From the NCBI GenBank assembly GCA_965262595.1, contig OZ253548.1, positions 2,480,001 through 2,544,000 of the forward strand: a stretch of DNA of 64,000 nucleotides. The letters run 5' to 3'. A model generated the notes under the pieces. It saw only the letters and a list, made by a program, of their open reading frames with translations. It was not told the origin of the DNA and ran no database searches. The position numbers and the translations under genes are program-made. The stretch is from CATQHB01 sp965262595. GTDB taxonomy: Bacteria > Chloroflexota > Dehalococcoidia > Lucifugimonadales > UBA3495. Below, one piece after another: positions 42,424 through 51,568 of the stretch (the stretch's first letter is position 1; each line of letters opens with the position of its first letter).

Positions 42424-42833
42424 GTTACCTTACCTCCCGGTGTTCCTGATTTTCATAAATTGACCTCTACGTGCTGGGACAATGCCAATTTAGACCCATG
42501 CCGGTATGCCCCGGCAGAGGGCGGGTAGAATGATGCCGGTAATTCGGCGACAATGGCGACAAGCAGGATTCATGGGAGTCAACGGTCAATTATCTTTAGA
42601 AAACCGTTCATGGTGAGCCGGTCGAACCATAAATCGGCCCTTCGGCCGGCTCAGGGATGAGCGTGGGTGTCTGTGCCGGCCCTTTGGTTTGCCTGAGCCG
42701 GGCTTGCCGAGGTTGTCGGGTCCGCCGAGCGGAACGCTTGCCTGCGCCTGCTGCGGTTTCCGACCCGCGCTTTCCCCGGCTACCCGGCGGCTACCCGGCG
42801 GCTGCCCGAGTAATATTTCCGAACCCGGCGGAA
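42424..42833. other. Intergenic region with REP-like sequence
   Basis: It contains GAGCCGGTCGAA at 42615-42626, within a short inverted arrangement TCATGGTGAGCC and GGCTCAGGGATGAG (about 42608-42661). An 11-bp repeat GGCTACCCGGC (two full copies and a partial) lies at 42778-42808. No supported gene. Confidence 0.6.
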
Positions 42834-43307
42834 CTAGGCCAGCGCTTCTACCGCCTGCCGAACCGCGTCATAGTCCGGCTCGGTTGCCGGGCTGGGAGCT
42901 ATCCACTTGTAACGGATGACGCCGTCCTGGTCCACAACCACCACGGCCCGGTTGGCCGCCACATAGCCTTCCATTCCGGCCAGGTTGGGCAAGGCCACGT
43001 CATAGTCGTTGACCGTCTGCCGGTTAAAGTCGCTGAGGAAAGGATAGTTGACGTTGTTGGCATCGACCCAGGCTTTTTGGGAAAAGGGCGGGTCAACGGT
43101 AATGCCGACCACCTGAGCGTTCATCGAGTTAAACTGGTCCACCTGGTCCCGCAGAGCGCAGGCCTCGGTGGTGCAAACGCCGGTGAAAGCGCCGGGAAAG
43201 AAGGCTAACACCACGTTCTTGCCCTTGAACTCGCTCAAGCTCCGCCGTTTGCGTTCGGTGTCATAAAGGGTAAAGTCAGGGGCGGCCTGACCAACTTCTG
43301 CTGCCAT
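42834..43307 (-). CDS. Peroxiredoxin (AhpC/TSA family)
   Basis: The 157-residue thiol peroxidase reduces hydrogen peroxide and organic hydroperoxides. The catalytic motif is FFPGAFTGVCTTEAC with peroxidatic C45 (P38, T42 and a later Arg complete the site) and C50 as a possible partner. Overall it resembles AhpE/BCP-type enzymes. The ATG at 43307 follows GGAGG. Electrons would come from thioredoxin or mycoredoxin. Confidence 0.93.
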   Translation of the reverse strand: MAAEVGQAAPDFTLYDTERKRRSLSEFKGKNVVLAFFPGAFTGVCTTEACALRDQVDQFNSMNAQVVGITVDPPFSQKAWVDANNVNYPFLSDFNRQTVNDYDVALPNLAGMEGYVAANRAVVVVDQDGVIRYKWIAPSPATEPDYDAVRQAVEALA

Positions 43308-43797
43308 GATTCAGCCTCCAAAAAATTTCAGGTTGCCTTCCGCTGCGTACCGTACCGTACCGTGCTATACCGTACCATACCATCCCATCCGGTTCCGTTT
43401 GTGCCGCACTATTGCCTTGCGTCCAGCCTTTTCAGTTTCGCTGCGGCTACGCTGTTTTCCCGATGAAAGCTGCGGTTCGGCGCGGGGTAAAAGTTGCCAT
43501 AAAGTTTCATAGCCGGGTTATCTTACCATAGGGACGGGGCTAAGGGTAATGGCGCGTTGGCAAATCGGCAAGTCCCGGCCCGCTGCCTTCCTTCCGGGGC
43601 CTTTGGTATCCCTGATGCGATTATCCCGCTGCCGGCGGCGGAGCGGATGCAACCGCTATTGCCCCTATGGTAAACTGGGGCGGCGTCGCCGTTGCGTAAC
43701 AGTTCATTTTGGCCGCAGACCGTATTACGGGCGATACCATTGCCGATACCCACTGCGGCGTCCTTTTGAAAATAATAGATAATGGAGCTAACCTGTC
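43308..43797. other. Intergenic region with 5-bp repeat
   Basis: A degenerate GTACC array runs from 43347 to about 43390. The rest is 400 bp with no coding pattern I can support; the ORFs across it are Arg-rich shadows. Confidence 0.6.
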
Positions 43798-45396
43798 ATG
43801 TTCTTTGATTCCAGGCGTTCCGCCGTGCTGGCGAAAAACGGAATGGTGGCAACCAGCCAACCCCTGGCCGCTCTGGCCGGGTTGCAAATGCTGATGCAAG
43901 GCGGCAACGCGGTGGATGCCGCGGTGGCCTGCGCCGCGGCCCTGAACGTGGTGGAACCCGAATCCACCGGCGTGGGCGGCGATATGTTCGCCCTAATCTG
44001 GAACGCCCAGGAAAAGCAGGTTCGCGCCCTCAACGGCAGCGGCCGCGCACCGGCGGCAGCCTCCATTGATGAACTGAAGTCCGCCGGACGTCGGCAGATG
44101 CCCGGCGAGGGACCCTATTCGGTCTCGGTTCCCGGCACGGTTCACGGCTGGGAAACCATCCTGGCGGCCCACGGATCCATGCCCCTGTCCGAGGTCCTGA
44201 AACCGGCCATCCGCTACGCTGAGGAGGGCTTCCCGGTTACCGACTTTATCGCCCACCAGTGGTCGGGCCAGCAAGCCCGGCTTTCCGCCTTGCCCTCCGG
44301 CCAGGAAATGCTGCTCAACGGACGTCCGCCCCGTCAAGGCGAGATGATGCGCCTGCCCACCCTGGGAAAGACGCTGCGAGCCATTGCCGAGGGAGGCTCC
44401 GACGCCTTTTACCATGGGGAAATCGCCGGTAAAATTGCCGACTTTGTTCAGGAACAGGGCGGTTGGATTACCACCGACGACCTGGCTAACCACACCTCCG
44501 ATTGGGATGAAGCAATTGCCACCGACTACCGGGGAGTCACCTGCTGGGAGTGTCCGCCCAACGGCCAGGGTATTGCCGCATTGGAGGCGATGAATATCGC
44601 CGAGGGCTTTGACATCCGGGGAATGGGCGCCCAAACGGTGGATACCTACCACCACCTGATCGAGGCGATGCGGTTGTCCTTTGCTGATGCCTACCGCTAC
44701 GTGGCCGACCCTCGCCAGGCTTCGGTTCCCATCGCCGAGCTGACCTCAAAAACCTACGCCGCCCAGCGGCGGGAGTTGATTGACCCGGTGAAGGCGATGT
44801 CCTACTCCCCCTCCGGCGATGTCAACATGAAGGTCGGCGGAGATACGGTATATATCAGCTGTGTGGACGGCCAGGGCAACGCTTGTTCGTTCATCAATAG
44901 CATCTACATAAACTTTGGCAGCGGCCTGGTGGTGCCCGATACCGGCATCGTGCTTCAGAACCGGGCAGCCCTCTTCGTACTGGACGAGGACCATCCCAAC
45001 GCTCTGGCTCCGGGCAAGCGGCCTTACCATACCATCATACCGGCGATGGCTACGGTGGACGGCGAGCTATACCTTTGCTACGGAGTTATGGGCGGGTTTA
45101 TGCAGCCCCAGGGTCACTTGCAGGTTATCTGCAACATGGTGGACTTCGGGATGGACCCGCAGCAGGCGTTGAACGCCCTGCGCTTCCAGGTAATTGGAGA
45201 TATGGTTCTGCTGGAGGAGGGGCTGGACCCCGATATAATAGCCGGATTGCAAAGCCGGGGGCACCAGCTAAACCTGGTCAGCGGCCACGCCCGCGTCGGG
45301 ATGGGCGGGGGACAGGTGATCCGCCGAGACCCGGAATCGGGCGTCCTCTGGGCCGGTTCGGAGCCGCGCAAAGACGGCTGCGCCATTGGGTTTTAG
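43798..45396 (+). CDS. ggt: Gamma-glutamyltransferase family protein
   Basis: The 532-residue Ntn-hydrolase family member would self-cleave into two chains and transfer or hydrolyse gamma-glutamyl groups. The segment NGMVATSQPLAALAGLQMLMQGGNAVDAAVA is typical. The predicted nucleophile T350 lies in GGDTVYISCVDGQGNACSF, where the usual T-T-H-x-S is T-V-Y-I-S, so the site is slightly divergent. No signal peptide is seen, suggesting a cytoplasmic enzyme, as in many divergent members. The ATG at 43798 follows GGAG. Confidence 0.9.
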   Translation: MFFDSRRSAVLAKNGMVATSQPLAALAGLQMLMQGGNAVDAAVACAAALNVVEPESTGVGGDMFALIWNAQEKQVRALNGSGRAPAAASIDELKSAGRRQMPGEGPYSVSVPGTVHGWETILAAHGSMPLSEVLKPAIRYAEEGFPVTDFIAHQWSGQQARLSALPSGQEMLLNGRPPRQGEMMRLPTLGKTLRAIAEGGSDAFYHGEIAGKIADFVQEQGGWITTDDLANHTSDWDEAIATDYRGVTCWECPPNGQGIAALEAMNIAEGFDIRGMGAQTVDTYHHLIEAMRLSFADAYRYVADPRQASVPIAELTSKTYAAQRRELIDPVKAMSYSPSGDVNMKVGGDTVYISCVDGQGNACSFINSIYINFGSGLVVPDTGIVLQNRAALFVLDEDHPNALAPGKRPYHTIIPAMATVDGELYLCYGVMGGFMQPQGHLQVICNMVDFGMDPQQALNALRFQVIGDMVLLEEGLDPDIIAGLQSRGHQLNLVSGHARVGMGGGQVIRRDPESGVLWAGSEPRKDGCAIGF

Positions 45397-45408
45397 CCGG
45401 GGGCAAGC

Positions 45409-45474
45409 TCCGGCTTCAACTCCGGCTTCGGCTTCAACTCCGATTTCAACTCCGATTTCAACTCCGGTTTCAAC
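45409..45474. repeat. 12-bp repeat TCCGGCTTCAAC / TCCGATTTCAAC after ggt
   Basis: Five units, one with a 6-bp internal duplication, begin 12 nt after the ggt stop. They overlap no gene. Confidence 0.8.
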
Positions 45475-45601
45475 GCTATAGCCCCAGCCCTGACCCTGAC
45501 GAAGGGGCAGCGGTGCGCCGGGGCCGTCGGTTGGCGCTATTTGTCGGGCGTACCGTAATTTTCGGTACGAGGTCTGCGTCCTGAAACAAGGCCGAACCAA
45601 A

Positions 45602-45931
45602 TCAGTACTTAAACTCTTCGCGCACCGGGCTGAAAATGTCCAGGGCTTTGGCCGGGTGGTCGCCGCCCTTGGCATAATGTTCCACATTGCCGGGGATGAT
45701 GTACATATCCCCCGGTTTCAGCGTCCGCACTTCGCCGCCGATTCCCATTTCCAGTTCTCCCTCCACCACGATGCCCCCTTGTTCGTGGGGGTGAGTATGC
45801 AGCGGAACCAGCGAGTTGGCGTCAATTTCCACCAGAGACAGGAGCATATTCTCGCCCCAGAAAGTGCTGGTGCGGGCGCCGGGGGCCAACTCCAGCGATT
45901 CCCGGTCGTTGGCGTCCTTGAAATATGACAT
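45602..45931 (-). CDS. Cupin-domain protein
   Basis: The 109-residue single-cupin barrel has metal motif 1 in PLHTHPHEQGGIVVEGELEMGIG and motif 2 in PGDMYIIPGNVEHYAKGG. Ligands are two His of HTHPH, the Gln or Glu position EQ, and H of EHY. A small metal-binding cupin with unknown substrate. The ATG at 45931 follows AGGAAGG. Confidence 0.85.
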   Translation of the reverse strand: MSYFKDANDRESLELAPGARTSTFWGENMLLSLVEIDANSLVPLHTHPHEQGGIVVEGELEMGIGGEVRTLKPGDMYIIPGNVEHYAKGGDHPAKALDIFSPVREEFKY

Positions 45932-45977
45932 TGCTACCTTCCTATATCCTGATATGTGATATGCGCCGGGCTATGGC

Positions 45978-46850
45978 CTAGCCGAAGCCCAGCTTTTTCT
46001 CGTTGAGGCTTACGTACCGGCCGCCGCTGCCGATTACCAGATGGTCCAGCAGTTCGATGCTCAACAGTTTGCCGGCCGCGACCAACTCCCGGGTGATGTT
46101 CACATCCTCCGGGCTGGGCGTTGGGTCGCCGGAGGGGTGATTGTGTACGATGATGATGGAGGGCGCATTGTCCCGCACCGCCGGGCGGAATACCTCCGCC
46201 GGCCGGACGATGGAACTGTTGACGTTGCCCACATAGACCTCCACCGTGTTCAGCACCTGGTTCCTGGTATTCAGCAGCAGCACTCGCAGGTGTTCCTGTT
46301 CCAGGGTCGCCATTTCCGCCTGCAGCAGGTTGGCTACATCCTGGGGCGAGTTTATCACCGCTCTATCCTGGGGGGCCAGGGATATAAAGCGGCGCCCCAA
46401 TTCCAGCGCGGCCATTAGTTGGCAGGTCTTGGCTTCGCTCAAGCCGCGCTCGGCGCACAACTCGGCAAAGGTGCTGCGGCCCAGCCCATCCAGCCCCTTG
46501 AAGTGGGTTAGCAGGCGGTTAGACATCGCCAGAACGTTCTCTCCCTGAATGCCGGTGCGCAGTAAAATGGCGATAAGCTCGGTGTTGCTCAGAAGCTTGG
46601 GCCCATAGTCGCGCAGCCGTTCCCGGGGGCGTTCTCCCTGCGGCATATCCCGGATCATCGGCTGATAACTGCCGCCCCGGCCGGGACCGGCAACCGGAGC
46701 CGACGTCTCCGATGTGAACGACGTGACTGACGTAACCGACGGCGCGGAGCCGACGGCATCAGCCGTTACTACTGCCTCTTGCTCTACCGCTGCCACAGCC
46801 TCGCACCCGGCAACCCCGGCAACTTTCCCTGGCCCAATGGTCAAAACCAT
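45978..46850 (-). CDS. radC: RadC-family JAB-domain protein
   Basis: The family carries a UPF0758 helix-hairpin-helix region (TELIAILLRTGIQGENVLAMSNRLL and LCAERGLSEAKTCQLMAALELGRR) followed by a JAB metalloprotease-like domain with VHNHPSGDPTPSPED. The real function of RadC is unsettled. The full frame is 290 residues; the usual start would be M65 (MIRDMPQGERPRERL, 46658). The ATG at 46850 has GGGGAG upstream, so the 64-residue low-complexity N-terminus may be translated. Confidence 0.88.
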   Translation of the reverse strand: MVLTIGPGKVAGVAGCEAVAAVEQEAVVTADAVGSAPSVTSVTSFTSETSAPVAGPGRGGSYQPMIRDMPQGERPRERLRDYGPKLLSNTELIAILLRTGIQGENVLAMSNRLLTHFKGLDGLGRSTFAELCAERGLSEAKTCQLMAALELGRRFISLAPQDRAVINSPQDVANLLQAEMATLEQEHLRVLLLNTRNQVLNTVEVYVGNVNSSIVRPAEVFRPAVRDNAPSIIIVHNHPSGDPTPSPEDVNITRELVAAGKLLSIELLDHLVIGSGGRYVSLNEKKLGFG

Positions 46851-47312
46851 AGTCGCTCCCCGGCCGCTCGCTTATCCCTCACCGGCTGGCAGAGGTGTCG
46901 GCCGCTTCGGACTATTCTTAACCCTTCCTCGCCGCTCCCGCAATAGGGGATTGTCAGCGGATGGGGTATCATCTAATCGAAGGCCGCTGCCCGGAAAGGC
47001 GGCGGTAGGCAATCAAGGGCCGCTGCCCGGAAAGGCGGCGGTGGGTAATCAAGGGCCGCTGCCCGGAAAGGCGGCGGTAGGCAATCAAGGGCCGCTGCCC
47101 GGAAAGGCGGCGGTGGGTAATCAAGGGCCGCTGCCCGGAAAGGCGGCGGTAGGCAATCAAGGGCCGCTGCCCGGAAAGGCGGCGGTAGGCAATCAAGGGC
47201 CGCTGCCCGGAAAGGCGGCGGTGGGTAATCAAGGGCCGCTGCCCTGGATGGAGCGCGGCCGGTGGGGTAGCGCCGGCCATCCGCCCTTGCCGGGTTGGCT
47301 TTGCCGGCTGAC
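46851..47312. other. Intergenic region dominated by a 36-bp tandem array
   Basis: Apart from the seven-copy array (46983-47244) no gene is supported. The plus-strand ORF through it reads the repeat as a 12-residue unit and extends into the antisense of the antiporter pseudogene. Confidence 0.65.
46983..47244. repeat. 36-bp tandem repeat, seven copies in two variants
   Basis: The unit begins GCCGCTGCCCGGAAAGGCGG. Its variable part is either TAGGCAATC (A) or TGGGTAATC (B). The order is A B A B A A B, then a partial unit at 47235-47244. There are no spacers, so it is a minisatellite, not a CRISPR array. Confidence 0.92.
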
Positions 47313-48903
47313 TCAGGCGGCCACGTTAATCGGCTCCACCGGGAATTGGGACGCCCAGGCGTTGAAACCCCCTTCAAGGACTGCTGCGTTTATTCCCAAA
47401 GCCGCCAGTTGCTGCGCCACACGGGCCCTGGTAGCTTCGTCGTATCAAGCGCAGTAGGCGACAACCAGCGTATCCTTCGATGGCTTTGCCGCGGCCCATT
47501 CGGCAACCTGGTCGGGCAATACCCGCACACTTCCGGGGATCCGGGATTCGGCTAGCTCATAGCTGGAACGGGAGCGGACGTCCAGGATGACCGGCGGTAT
47601 TGGGCCGGTTCTCAATTCCTCTAATTCCTCGGGTGTAACAAACCGTACCTGGTGATGGTTCCGGACGAATAGACCGTCCGCCGTGCTCTCCCGCTCTTCG
47701 GCCAGGGTCTCGCTGGCTGCCCGGCGCCCGTACCAAAGACCCACCGGCGCGGCGCTGGCTCCGTGGAGCGTAACCGAGGCCAGCACGACCACTCCAACCG
47801 TAGCCAGGAGCGTCTCGGAACCCGGTATCCCCGCTTGCACCGTCAGCAGCGCCAGCAACAGGGAATTGAGTCCCCGGGGGCCGAACCAGGATATAAGGGC
47901 CTTGGCCTCCAGGCTCATCCTGGTACGAGCCAGCAGCAGCCCCAGCACCGGGGGCCGGATGGCGAAGATGATTATCGCGGCGAGACCGAGGGCCAATGGA
48001 ATGTTGATCGTGTCCAGAATACTGGACAGCACCGCGCCGAAGAGGACAAAGGCCAGCAGCATTGCCATTTCCGACGTTACTTCTCCGTATTCCAGGAAGC
48101 AGTCGCAAAGGCTCTGGTTCAATACAGTGACGGCTAGACCCGCGGCGAAAGCCGCCAGAAAACCGTCCCCGCCGGCCACCGTAGCCGCGGTGTAGGCCGC
48201 CAGACCAGCCCAATTCCGTACAGGGACTGGTGTTCCCGGCGGATATTCATCCGAGCGTCCACCCGGTTCATCAGCCAGGAGCCGAGGCCGCCAATAGCAA
48301 ATCCAATGGCCGGTCCCAGGAGCAGCAGTTGGGCCAGGAAGGCGCCCCAACCCGCCATATCCCGGCCCTGGGCCTGGGCCACGGCGATTAGTACCAGGAT
48401 TACCGGAAGGACGATGATGTCGTTGGTTCCGGCCTCTATCTTCAGTATCTGCCGCACCGAGCGGGGGATTCGAGGGTCGCGCACCAGCTCGCGGAGCACT
48501 ACCGGGTCGGTGGAGGCGAGGATTGCCCCACCGATAAAGGCGACCAACCAGCCAAACCCGAGCAACAGGGCAAGCGGCAGGGCGCCCAAGGCAATGATTA
48601 AGGCGGTGCCCGGCCCCGGAATCAGGGCGGGTATCAGCCAGCGCCGTCCCAATTCCTCAATTTGCAGGTTCACCGCATCGAGGAAAAGGACCAGGGAGAG
48701 GGTTAGGGTCGCTACAACCTCGAGAATCGGGTCATGGGGCCCATCTGGATGAGGCCCACCCCGCGCGCTCCCAGCAGGAAGCCCAGGCCCAGGAATAGTA
48801 TCGGAAAAGACAGGGGAGAACGTTCTACTATCCCCGACGCCAGGGCAGTAATCACCAGGATGATGGCAATCAGACCAAAGGCCAGTAGAAACTCAGGTAA
48901 CAA
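47313..48903 (-). pseudogene. Cation/proton antiporter with C-terminal rhodanese domain, broken
   Basis: Three minus-strand frames together form one antiporter of the CPA1 type. Frame 1 (from ATG 48903) has ILFLGLGFLLGARGVGL. Frame 2 has GGAILASTDPVVLRELVRD and KIEAGTNDIIVLP. Frame 3 has FGPRGLNSLLLALL and a rhodanese domain up to VVAYCA. Shifts lie near 48735-48742 (a C run) and near 48200-48206. A TGA at 47445-47447 interrupts the rhodanese loop right after the active Cys, and the same frame continues 43 codons to 47313. Confidence 0.82.
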
Positions 48904-48995
48904 AGTCGATCCCTCTATTTGGTCTAACCGGCACTCGGTTAAAAAGCTTGATCAGAACGGCCAAAGCGGAAAAGGGCTAGACGAACTGGGCTGGA

Positions 48996-50645
48996 CTAGA
49001 CGAACTGGAACTTGGAGTAGGCCCCTTCCTCCTTGGTGATGAACTCCAGCAGGGCGAACTCGCCGGCCTGGTTGCGTTCCTGGGCCCGCTGCATCGCCGG
49101 AATAATGTCTTGCGGTTCGGTTATCCGCTCGCTGTAGGCGCCCAGGGCCCGGGACATCTCGGCGAAGTTGCCGGTCATCTGCTTGGTATTGTATTTGGCT
49201 ACCGCCGTCGGCATCCGGCTGTCCGGGTAGATGGCCATAGTGGAGTTGTTCAGCACAATGGTGGTGATGGGGATACGTTCCCGCACCGCCGTCTCCACGT
49301 CCAGGCCCACCATGCCGAAAGCGGTGTCGCCCATAAAGTTAATCACCAGTTTTTCCGGCGCAGCCAGCTTGGCGCCCATTGCCAGACCCAGGCTGTAGCC
49401 CAACTGGGTGGACTTGCCCCAGCCGATGAAGCTGCGGGGCGCGCGGGCCTCCCAGAAAGGAGTAACTTGCTCTCGGGGGCTGCCCGATTCGTGGGTGACG
49501 ATGGTATTGTCCAGGTTAACGGTGTGCATCACGTCCCAAATTACCCGGTAGGGGTTGAGGGGCGTCTCGCCGGAGGTAAGCAGGGGCAGCCATCGGGCCA
49601 TCCACTCCTCCCGCGCCGCGCTTATCTCGTTGATCAGTTGTTGGTTGGAGGGACGGCCCTGGGTTCCGGCCTGCCGCTTCACCTCCTCCAGGAATTGGGC
49701 TAACACCAGCTTGGCATCGCCCACCACCGGGTATTGAGACGTGTAGTCCTTGTTGATGTCAACGTCGGCGTTGGTAGCGTGGATTATCGTCTTGCCCGGC
49801 GGTATCGGCGCGGTAAAGCTGCTCTTGATAAAGCTGCAACCCACGCCGAATACCAGGTCGGAGCCGGTCAAAAAGCGGTGCACCGCCCCGGTCTGGCTGG
49901 AGCCGCCAATACCCAGAGAAAGGGGATGGTTTTCGGGAAAGGCGCTCTTGCCCTCCAGCGTGGTCATTACCGGGATTTGCAGGAACTCGGCCAGCTCTAC
50001 CAGTTCGGCAGTGGCTTCGGCGTAGAGGGCGCCCTGCCCGGCGGTAATTACGGGACGTTGGGCGGAAAGGAGGGCCCGGGCCGCCCGGGCGACGGCTTCC
50101 GGGTCTCCGGCGCTGCGCAAAATCTGGGGCGGCTCGTAGTCAAAGGCTTCCTCGCCAATCTCCTCGGTGACCAAATCGCCGGGGATTTCCAGGAGCACCG
50201 GGCCGAGCTTGCCGGAGCGCAGCTTGGTAAAGGCCTGGCGCATCAACTCCGGCACCCGGTCCGAGAAGTTGATCTGGGCGGCCCATTTGGTAATGCTTTC
50301 ATAGCTGCGGGTGGGACTGAAAACCGGGTCGATGCCCTGGCGGCGTCGGGCCGCCCCGGCGGGCAGCAACAGAATAGGCACCGAGTCGGCATAGGCTTGG
50401 GCTACGCCGCCAAAGGCGTTTTCCGCGCCCGGCCCGGCCTGCATCAGGAAGATGCCGGTGCGCTTGCCGTTGGTTATACGGGAAAAGCCGTCGGCCATGT
50501 GTACCCCGGTGCGCTCCTGGCGAAAGACAATCGGCCGAATACCGGCCACCGCCGCCGCCTCGATGAGGGGGTTGGAGGGCATACACCCGATAAAGTCCAC
50601 ACCCTCAATTTTCAGAATGTTGGCGATTGCTGTTATGCCGTCCAT
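48996..50645 (-). CDS. Thiamine pyrophosphate-dependent enzyme (acetolactate synthase-like)
   Basis: The 549-residue protein has the three TPP-enzyme domains. The N-terminal part includes FRQERTGVHMADGFSRITNG with the cofactor-activating Glu, and PGAENAFGGVAQAYADSVPIL. The middle domain includes RPVITAGQGALYAEA. The C-terminal TPP motif reads MGDTAFGMVGLDVETAVRERIPITTIVLNNSTM, with GDT in place of the usual GDG. Substrate not predictable (2-oxo acid decarboxylase or synthase). The ATG at 50645 follows AGGAGG. Confidence 0.88.
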   Translation of the reverse strand: MDGITAIANILKIEGVDFIGCMPSNPLIEAAAVAGIRPIVFRQERTGVHMADGFSRITNGKRTGIFLMQAGPGAENAFGGVAQAYADSVPILLLPAGAARRRQGIDPVFSPTRSYESITKWAAQINFSDRVPELMRQAFTKLRSGKLGPVLLEIPGDLVTEEIGEEAFDYEPPQILRSAGDPEAVARAARALLSAQRPVITAGQGALYAEATAELVELAEFLQIPVMTTLEGKSAFPENHPLSLGIGGSSQTGAVHRFLTGSDLVFGVGCSFIKSSFTAPIPPGKTIIHATNADVDINKDYTSQYPVVGDAKLVLAQFLEEVKRQAGTQGRPSNQQLINEISAAREEWMARWLPLLTSGETPLNPYRVIWDVMHTVNLDNTIVTHESGSPREQVTPFWEARAPRSFIGWGKSTQLGYSLGLAMGAKLAAPEKLVINFMGDTAFGMVGLDVETAVRERIPITTIVLNNSTMAIYPDSRMPTAVAKYNTKQMTGNFAEMSRALGAYSERITEPQDIIPAMQRAQERNQAGEFALLEFITKEEGAYSKFQFV

Positions 50646-50754
50646 TGTTATCCTCCTGATTTACCGCCCGGTTTACCCGCAAATCCTCCGGGCTGCCGTA
50701 ATGGCCGAAACTGCTGGCTGAAACCGCCGGCTGAAACCGCCGGCTGCATCAATC

Positions 50755-50823
50755 GAGCCGGTTGGCGCGAGCCGGTTGGCGCGAGCCGGTTGGCGCGAGC
50801 CGGTTGGCGCGAGCCGGTTAGGG
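50755..50823. repeat. 14-bp tandem repeat GAGCCGGTTGGCGC, four copies plus degenerate copy
   Basis: Perfect copies at 50755-50810, then a variant unit. A repeat CCGCCGGCTGAAA precedes it (about 50725-50745). The rest of 50646-50965 has no gene. Confidence 0.85.
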
Positions 50824-50965
50824 CGAATCGGTTAGCGCCGGCTGCCCGGAACCTGGTATCAGCCAATGCCGGGCGCTTGGGCCGACGGGATATGCCCGGG
50901 GTTGGCGGGGTTGATTTGCCGCAGTCTAGGTTGCCGGAGAGGGGGTGTCAAGCCGGGGAATCGGG

Positions 50966-51442
50966 TTAGAGGAAGGCGGCGGCGTCCCAAGAGGTTACCC
51001 GCTGGGGGGTTATGCGGATGACCGGATTGGCGTCTATTTCCATCTCCCGGTACTGCGGGTACTTTTCCCGGAGTTGGGCGATGGCTCTGCCGCGCTCGTC
51101 CTGGCCGTGCCGAAGGGCCTGCTCCGGGCTGGGGAGATTCTCATCCTCGGTCAGCAGCTCGGCGGTGCCGGTTATCAGGATATACCAGAGCTTGCCCCAG
51201 TCGGGTTCGTAGTGGTCCACCACCAGGGCCACTTGCGGGTTGGCCCGGATGTTGCGGACGCGGCGAAGACGGGTCAGGGCGGTACGCTTGGGCTTTTGGT
51301 CCAGAACGGAGTAGATGCAGCGGTCATGGTAGGCGAAACACACCGGAATAATGTGGGGAGCGCCGGACGAGTCGGCGGTGGAAAGATGCCCGACCGGGGC
51401 CGTCGCCAGCCGGTGGGTCTGTTCGGGTGACAGTTGAATCAA
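50966..51442 (-). CDS. PPOX-class F420-dependent oxidoreductase (TIGR03668-like)
   Basis: The 158-residue split-barrel flavin or deazaflavin protein has VGHLSTADSSGAPHIIPVCFAYHDRCIYSVLDQKPKRT near the start and NPQVALVVDHYEPDWGKLWYILITGTAELL. These match the TIGR03668 type that uses F420 rather than FMN. I chose TTG 51442, five nt after GGGAGGCGG; the longer frame to 51511 looks unrelated. It implies that the organism makes coenzyme F420 (family inference). Confidence 0.82.
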   Translation of the reverse strand: MIQLSPEQTHRLATAPVGHLSTADSSGAPHIIPVCFAYHDRCIYSVLDQKPKRTALTRLRRVRNIRANPQVALVVDHYEPDWGKLWYILITGTAELLTEDENLPSPEQALRHGQDERGRAIAQLREKYPQYREMEIDANPVIRITPQRVTSWDAAAFL

Positions 51443-51568
51443 AGGGAACCGCCTCCCATGCCAACACTTCTTCCAACGCTTTTTTGCAACCCGACCGGAG
51501 CCGCTGGGCATCGGCGGATTTGGCGCCGCCGGGCTGATTGACCGCCGCGGCGCCGCGAGGGCAGGAAA

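Noticed and set aside
46983..47244. CRISPR array
   Set aside because: The 36-bp units are contiguous without spacers, and no cas genes are near.
47445..47447. Selenocysteine codon in the rhodanese loop of the antiporter gene
   Set aside because: The same gene has two frameshifts and no clear SECIS-like hairpin after the TGA, so decay or error is simpler.
46714..47457. Plus-strand ORF with seven 12-residue repeats
   Set aside because: The repeat is a 36-bp minisatellite, and the flanks are antisense to radC and the antiporter gene.
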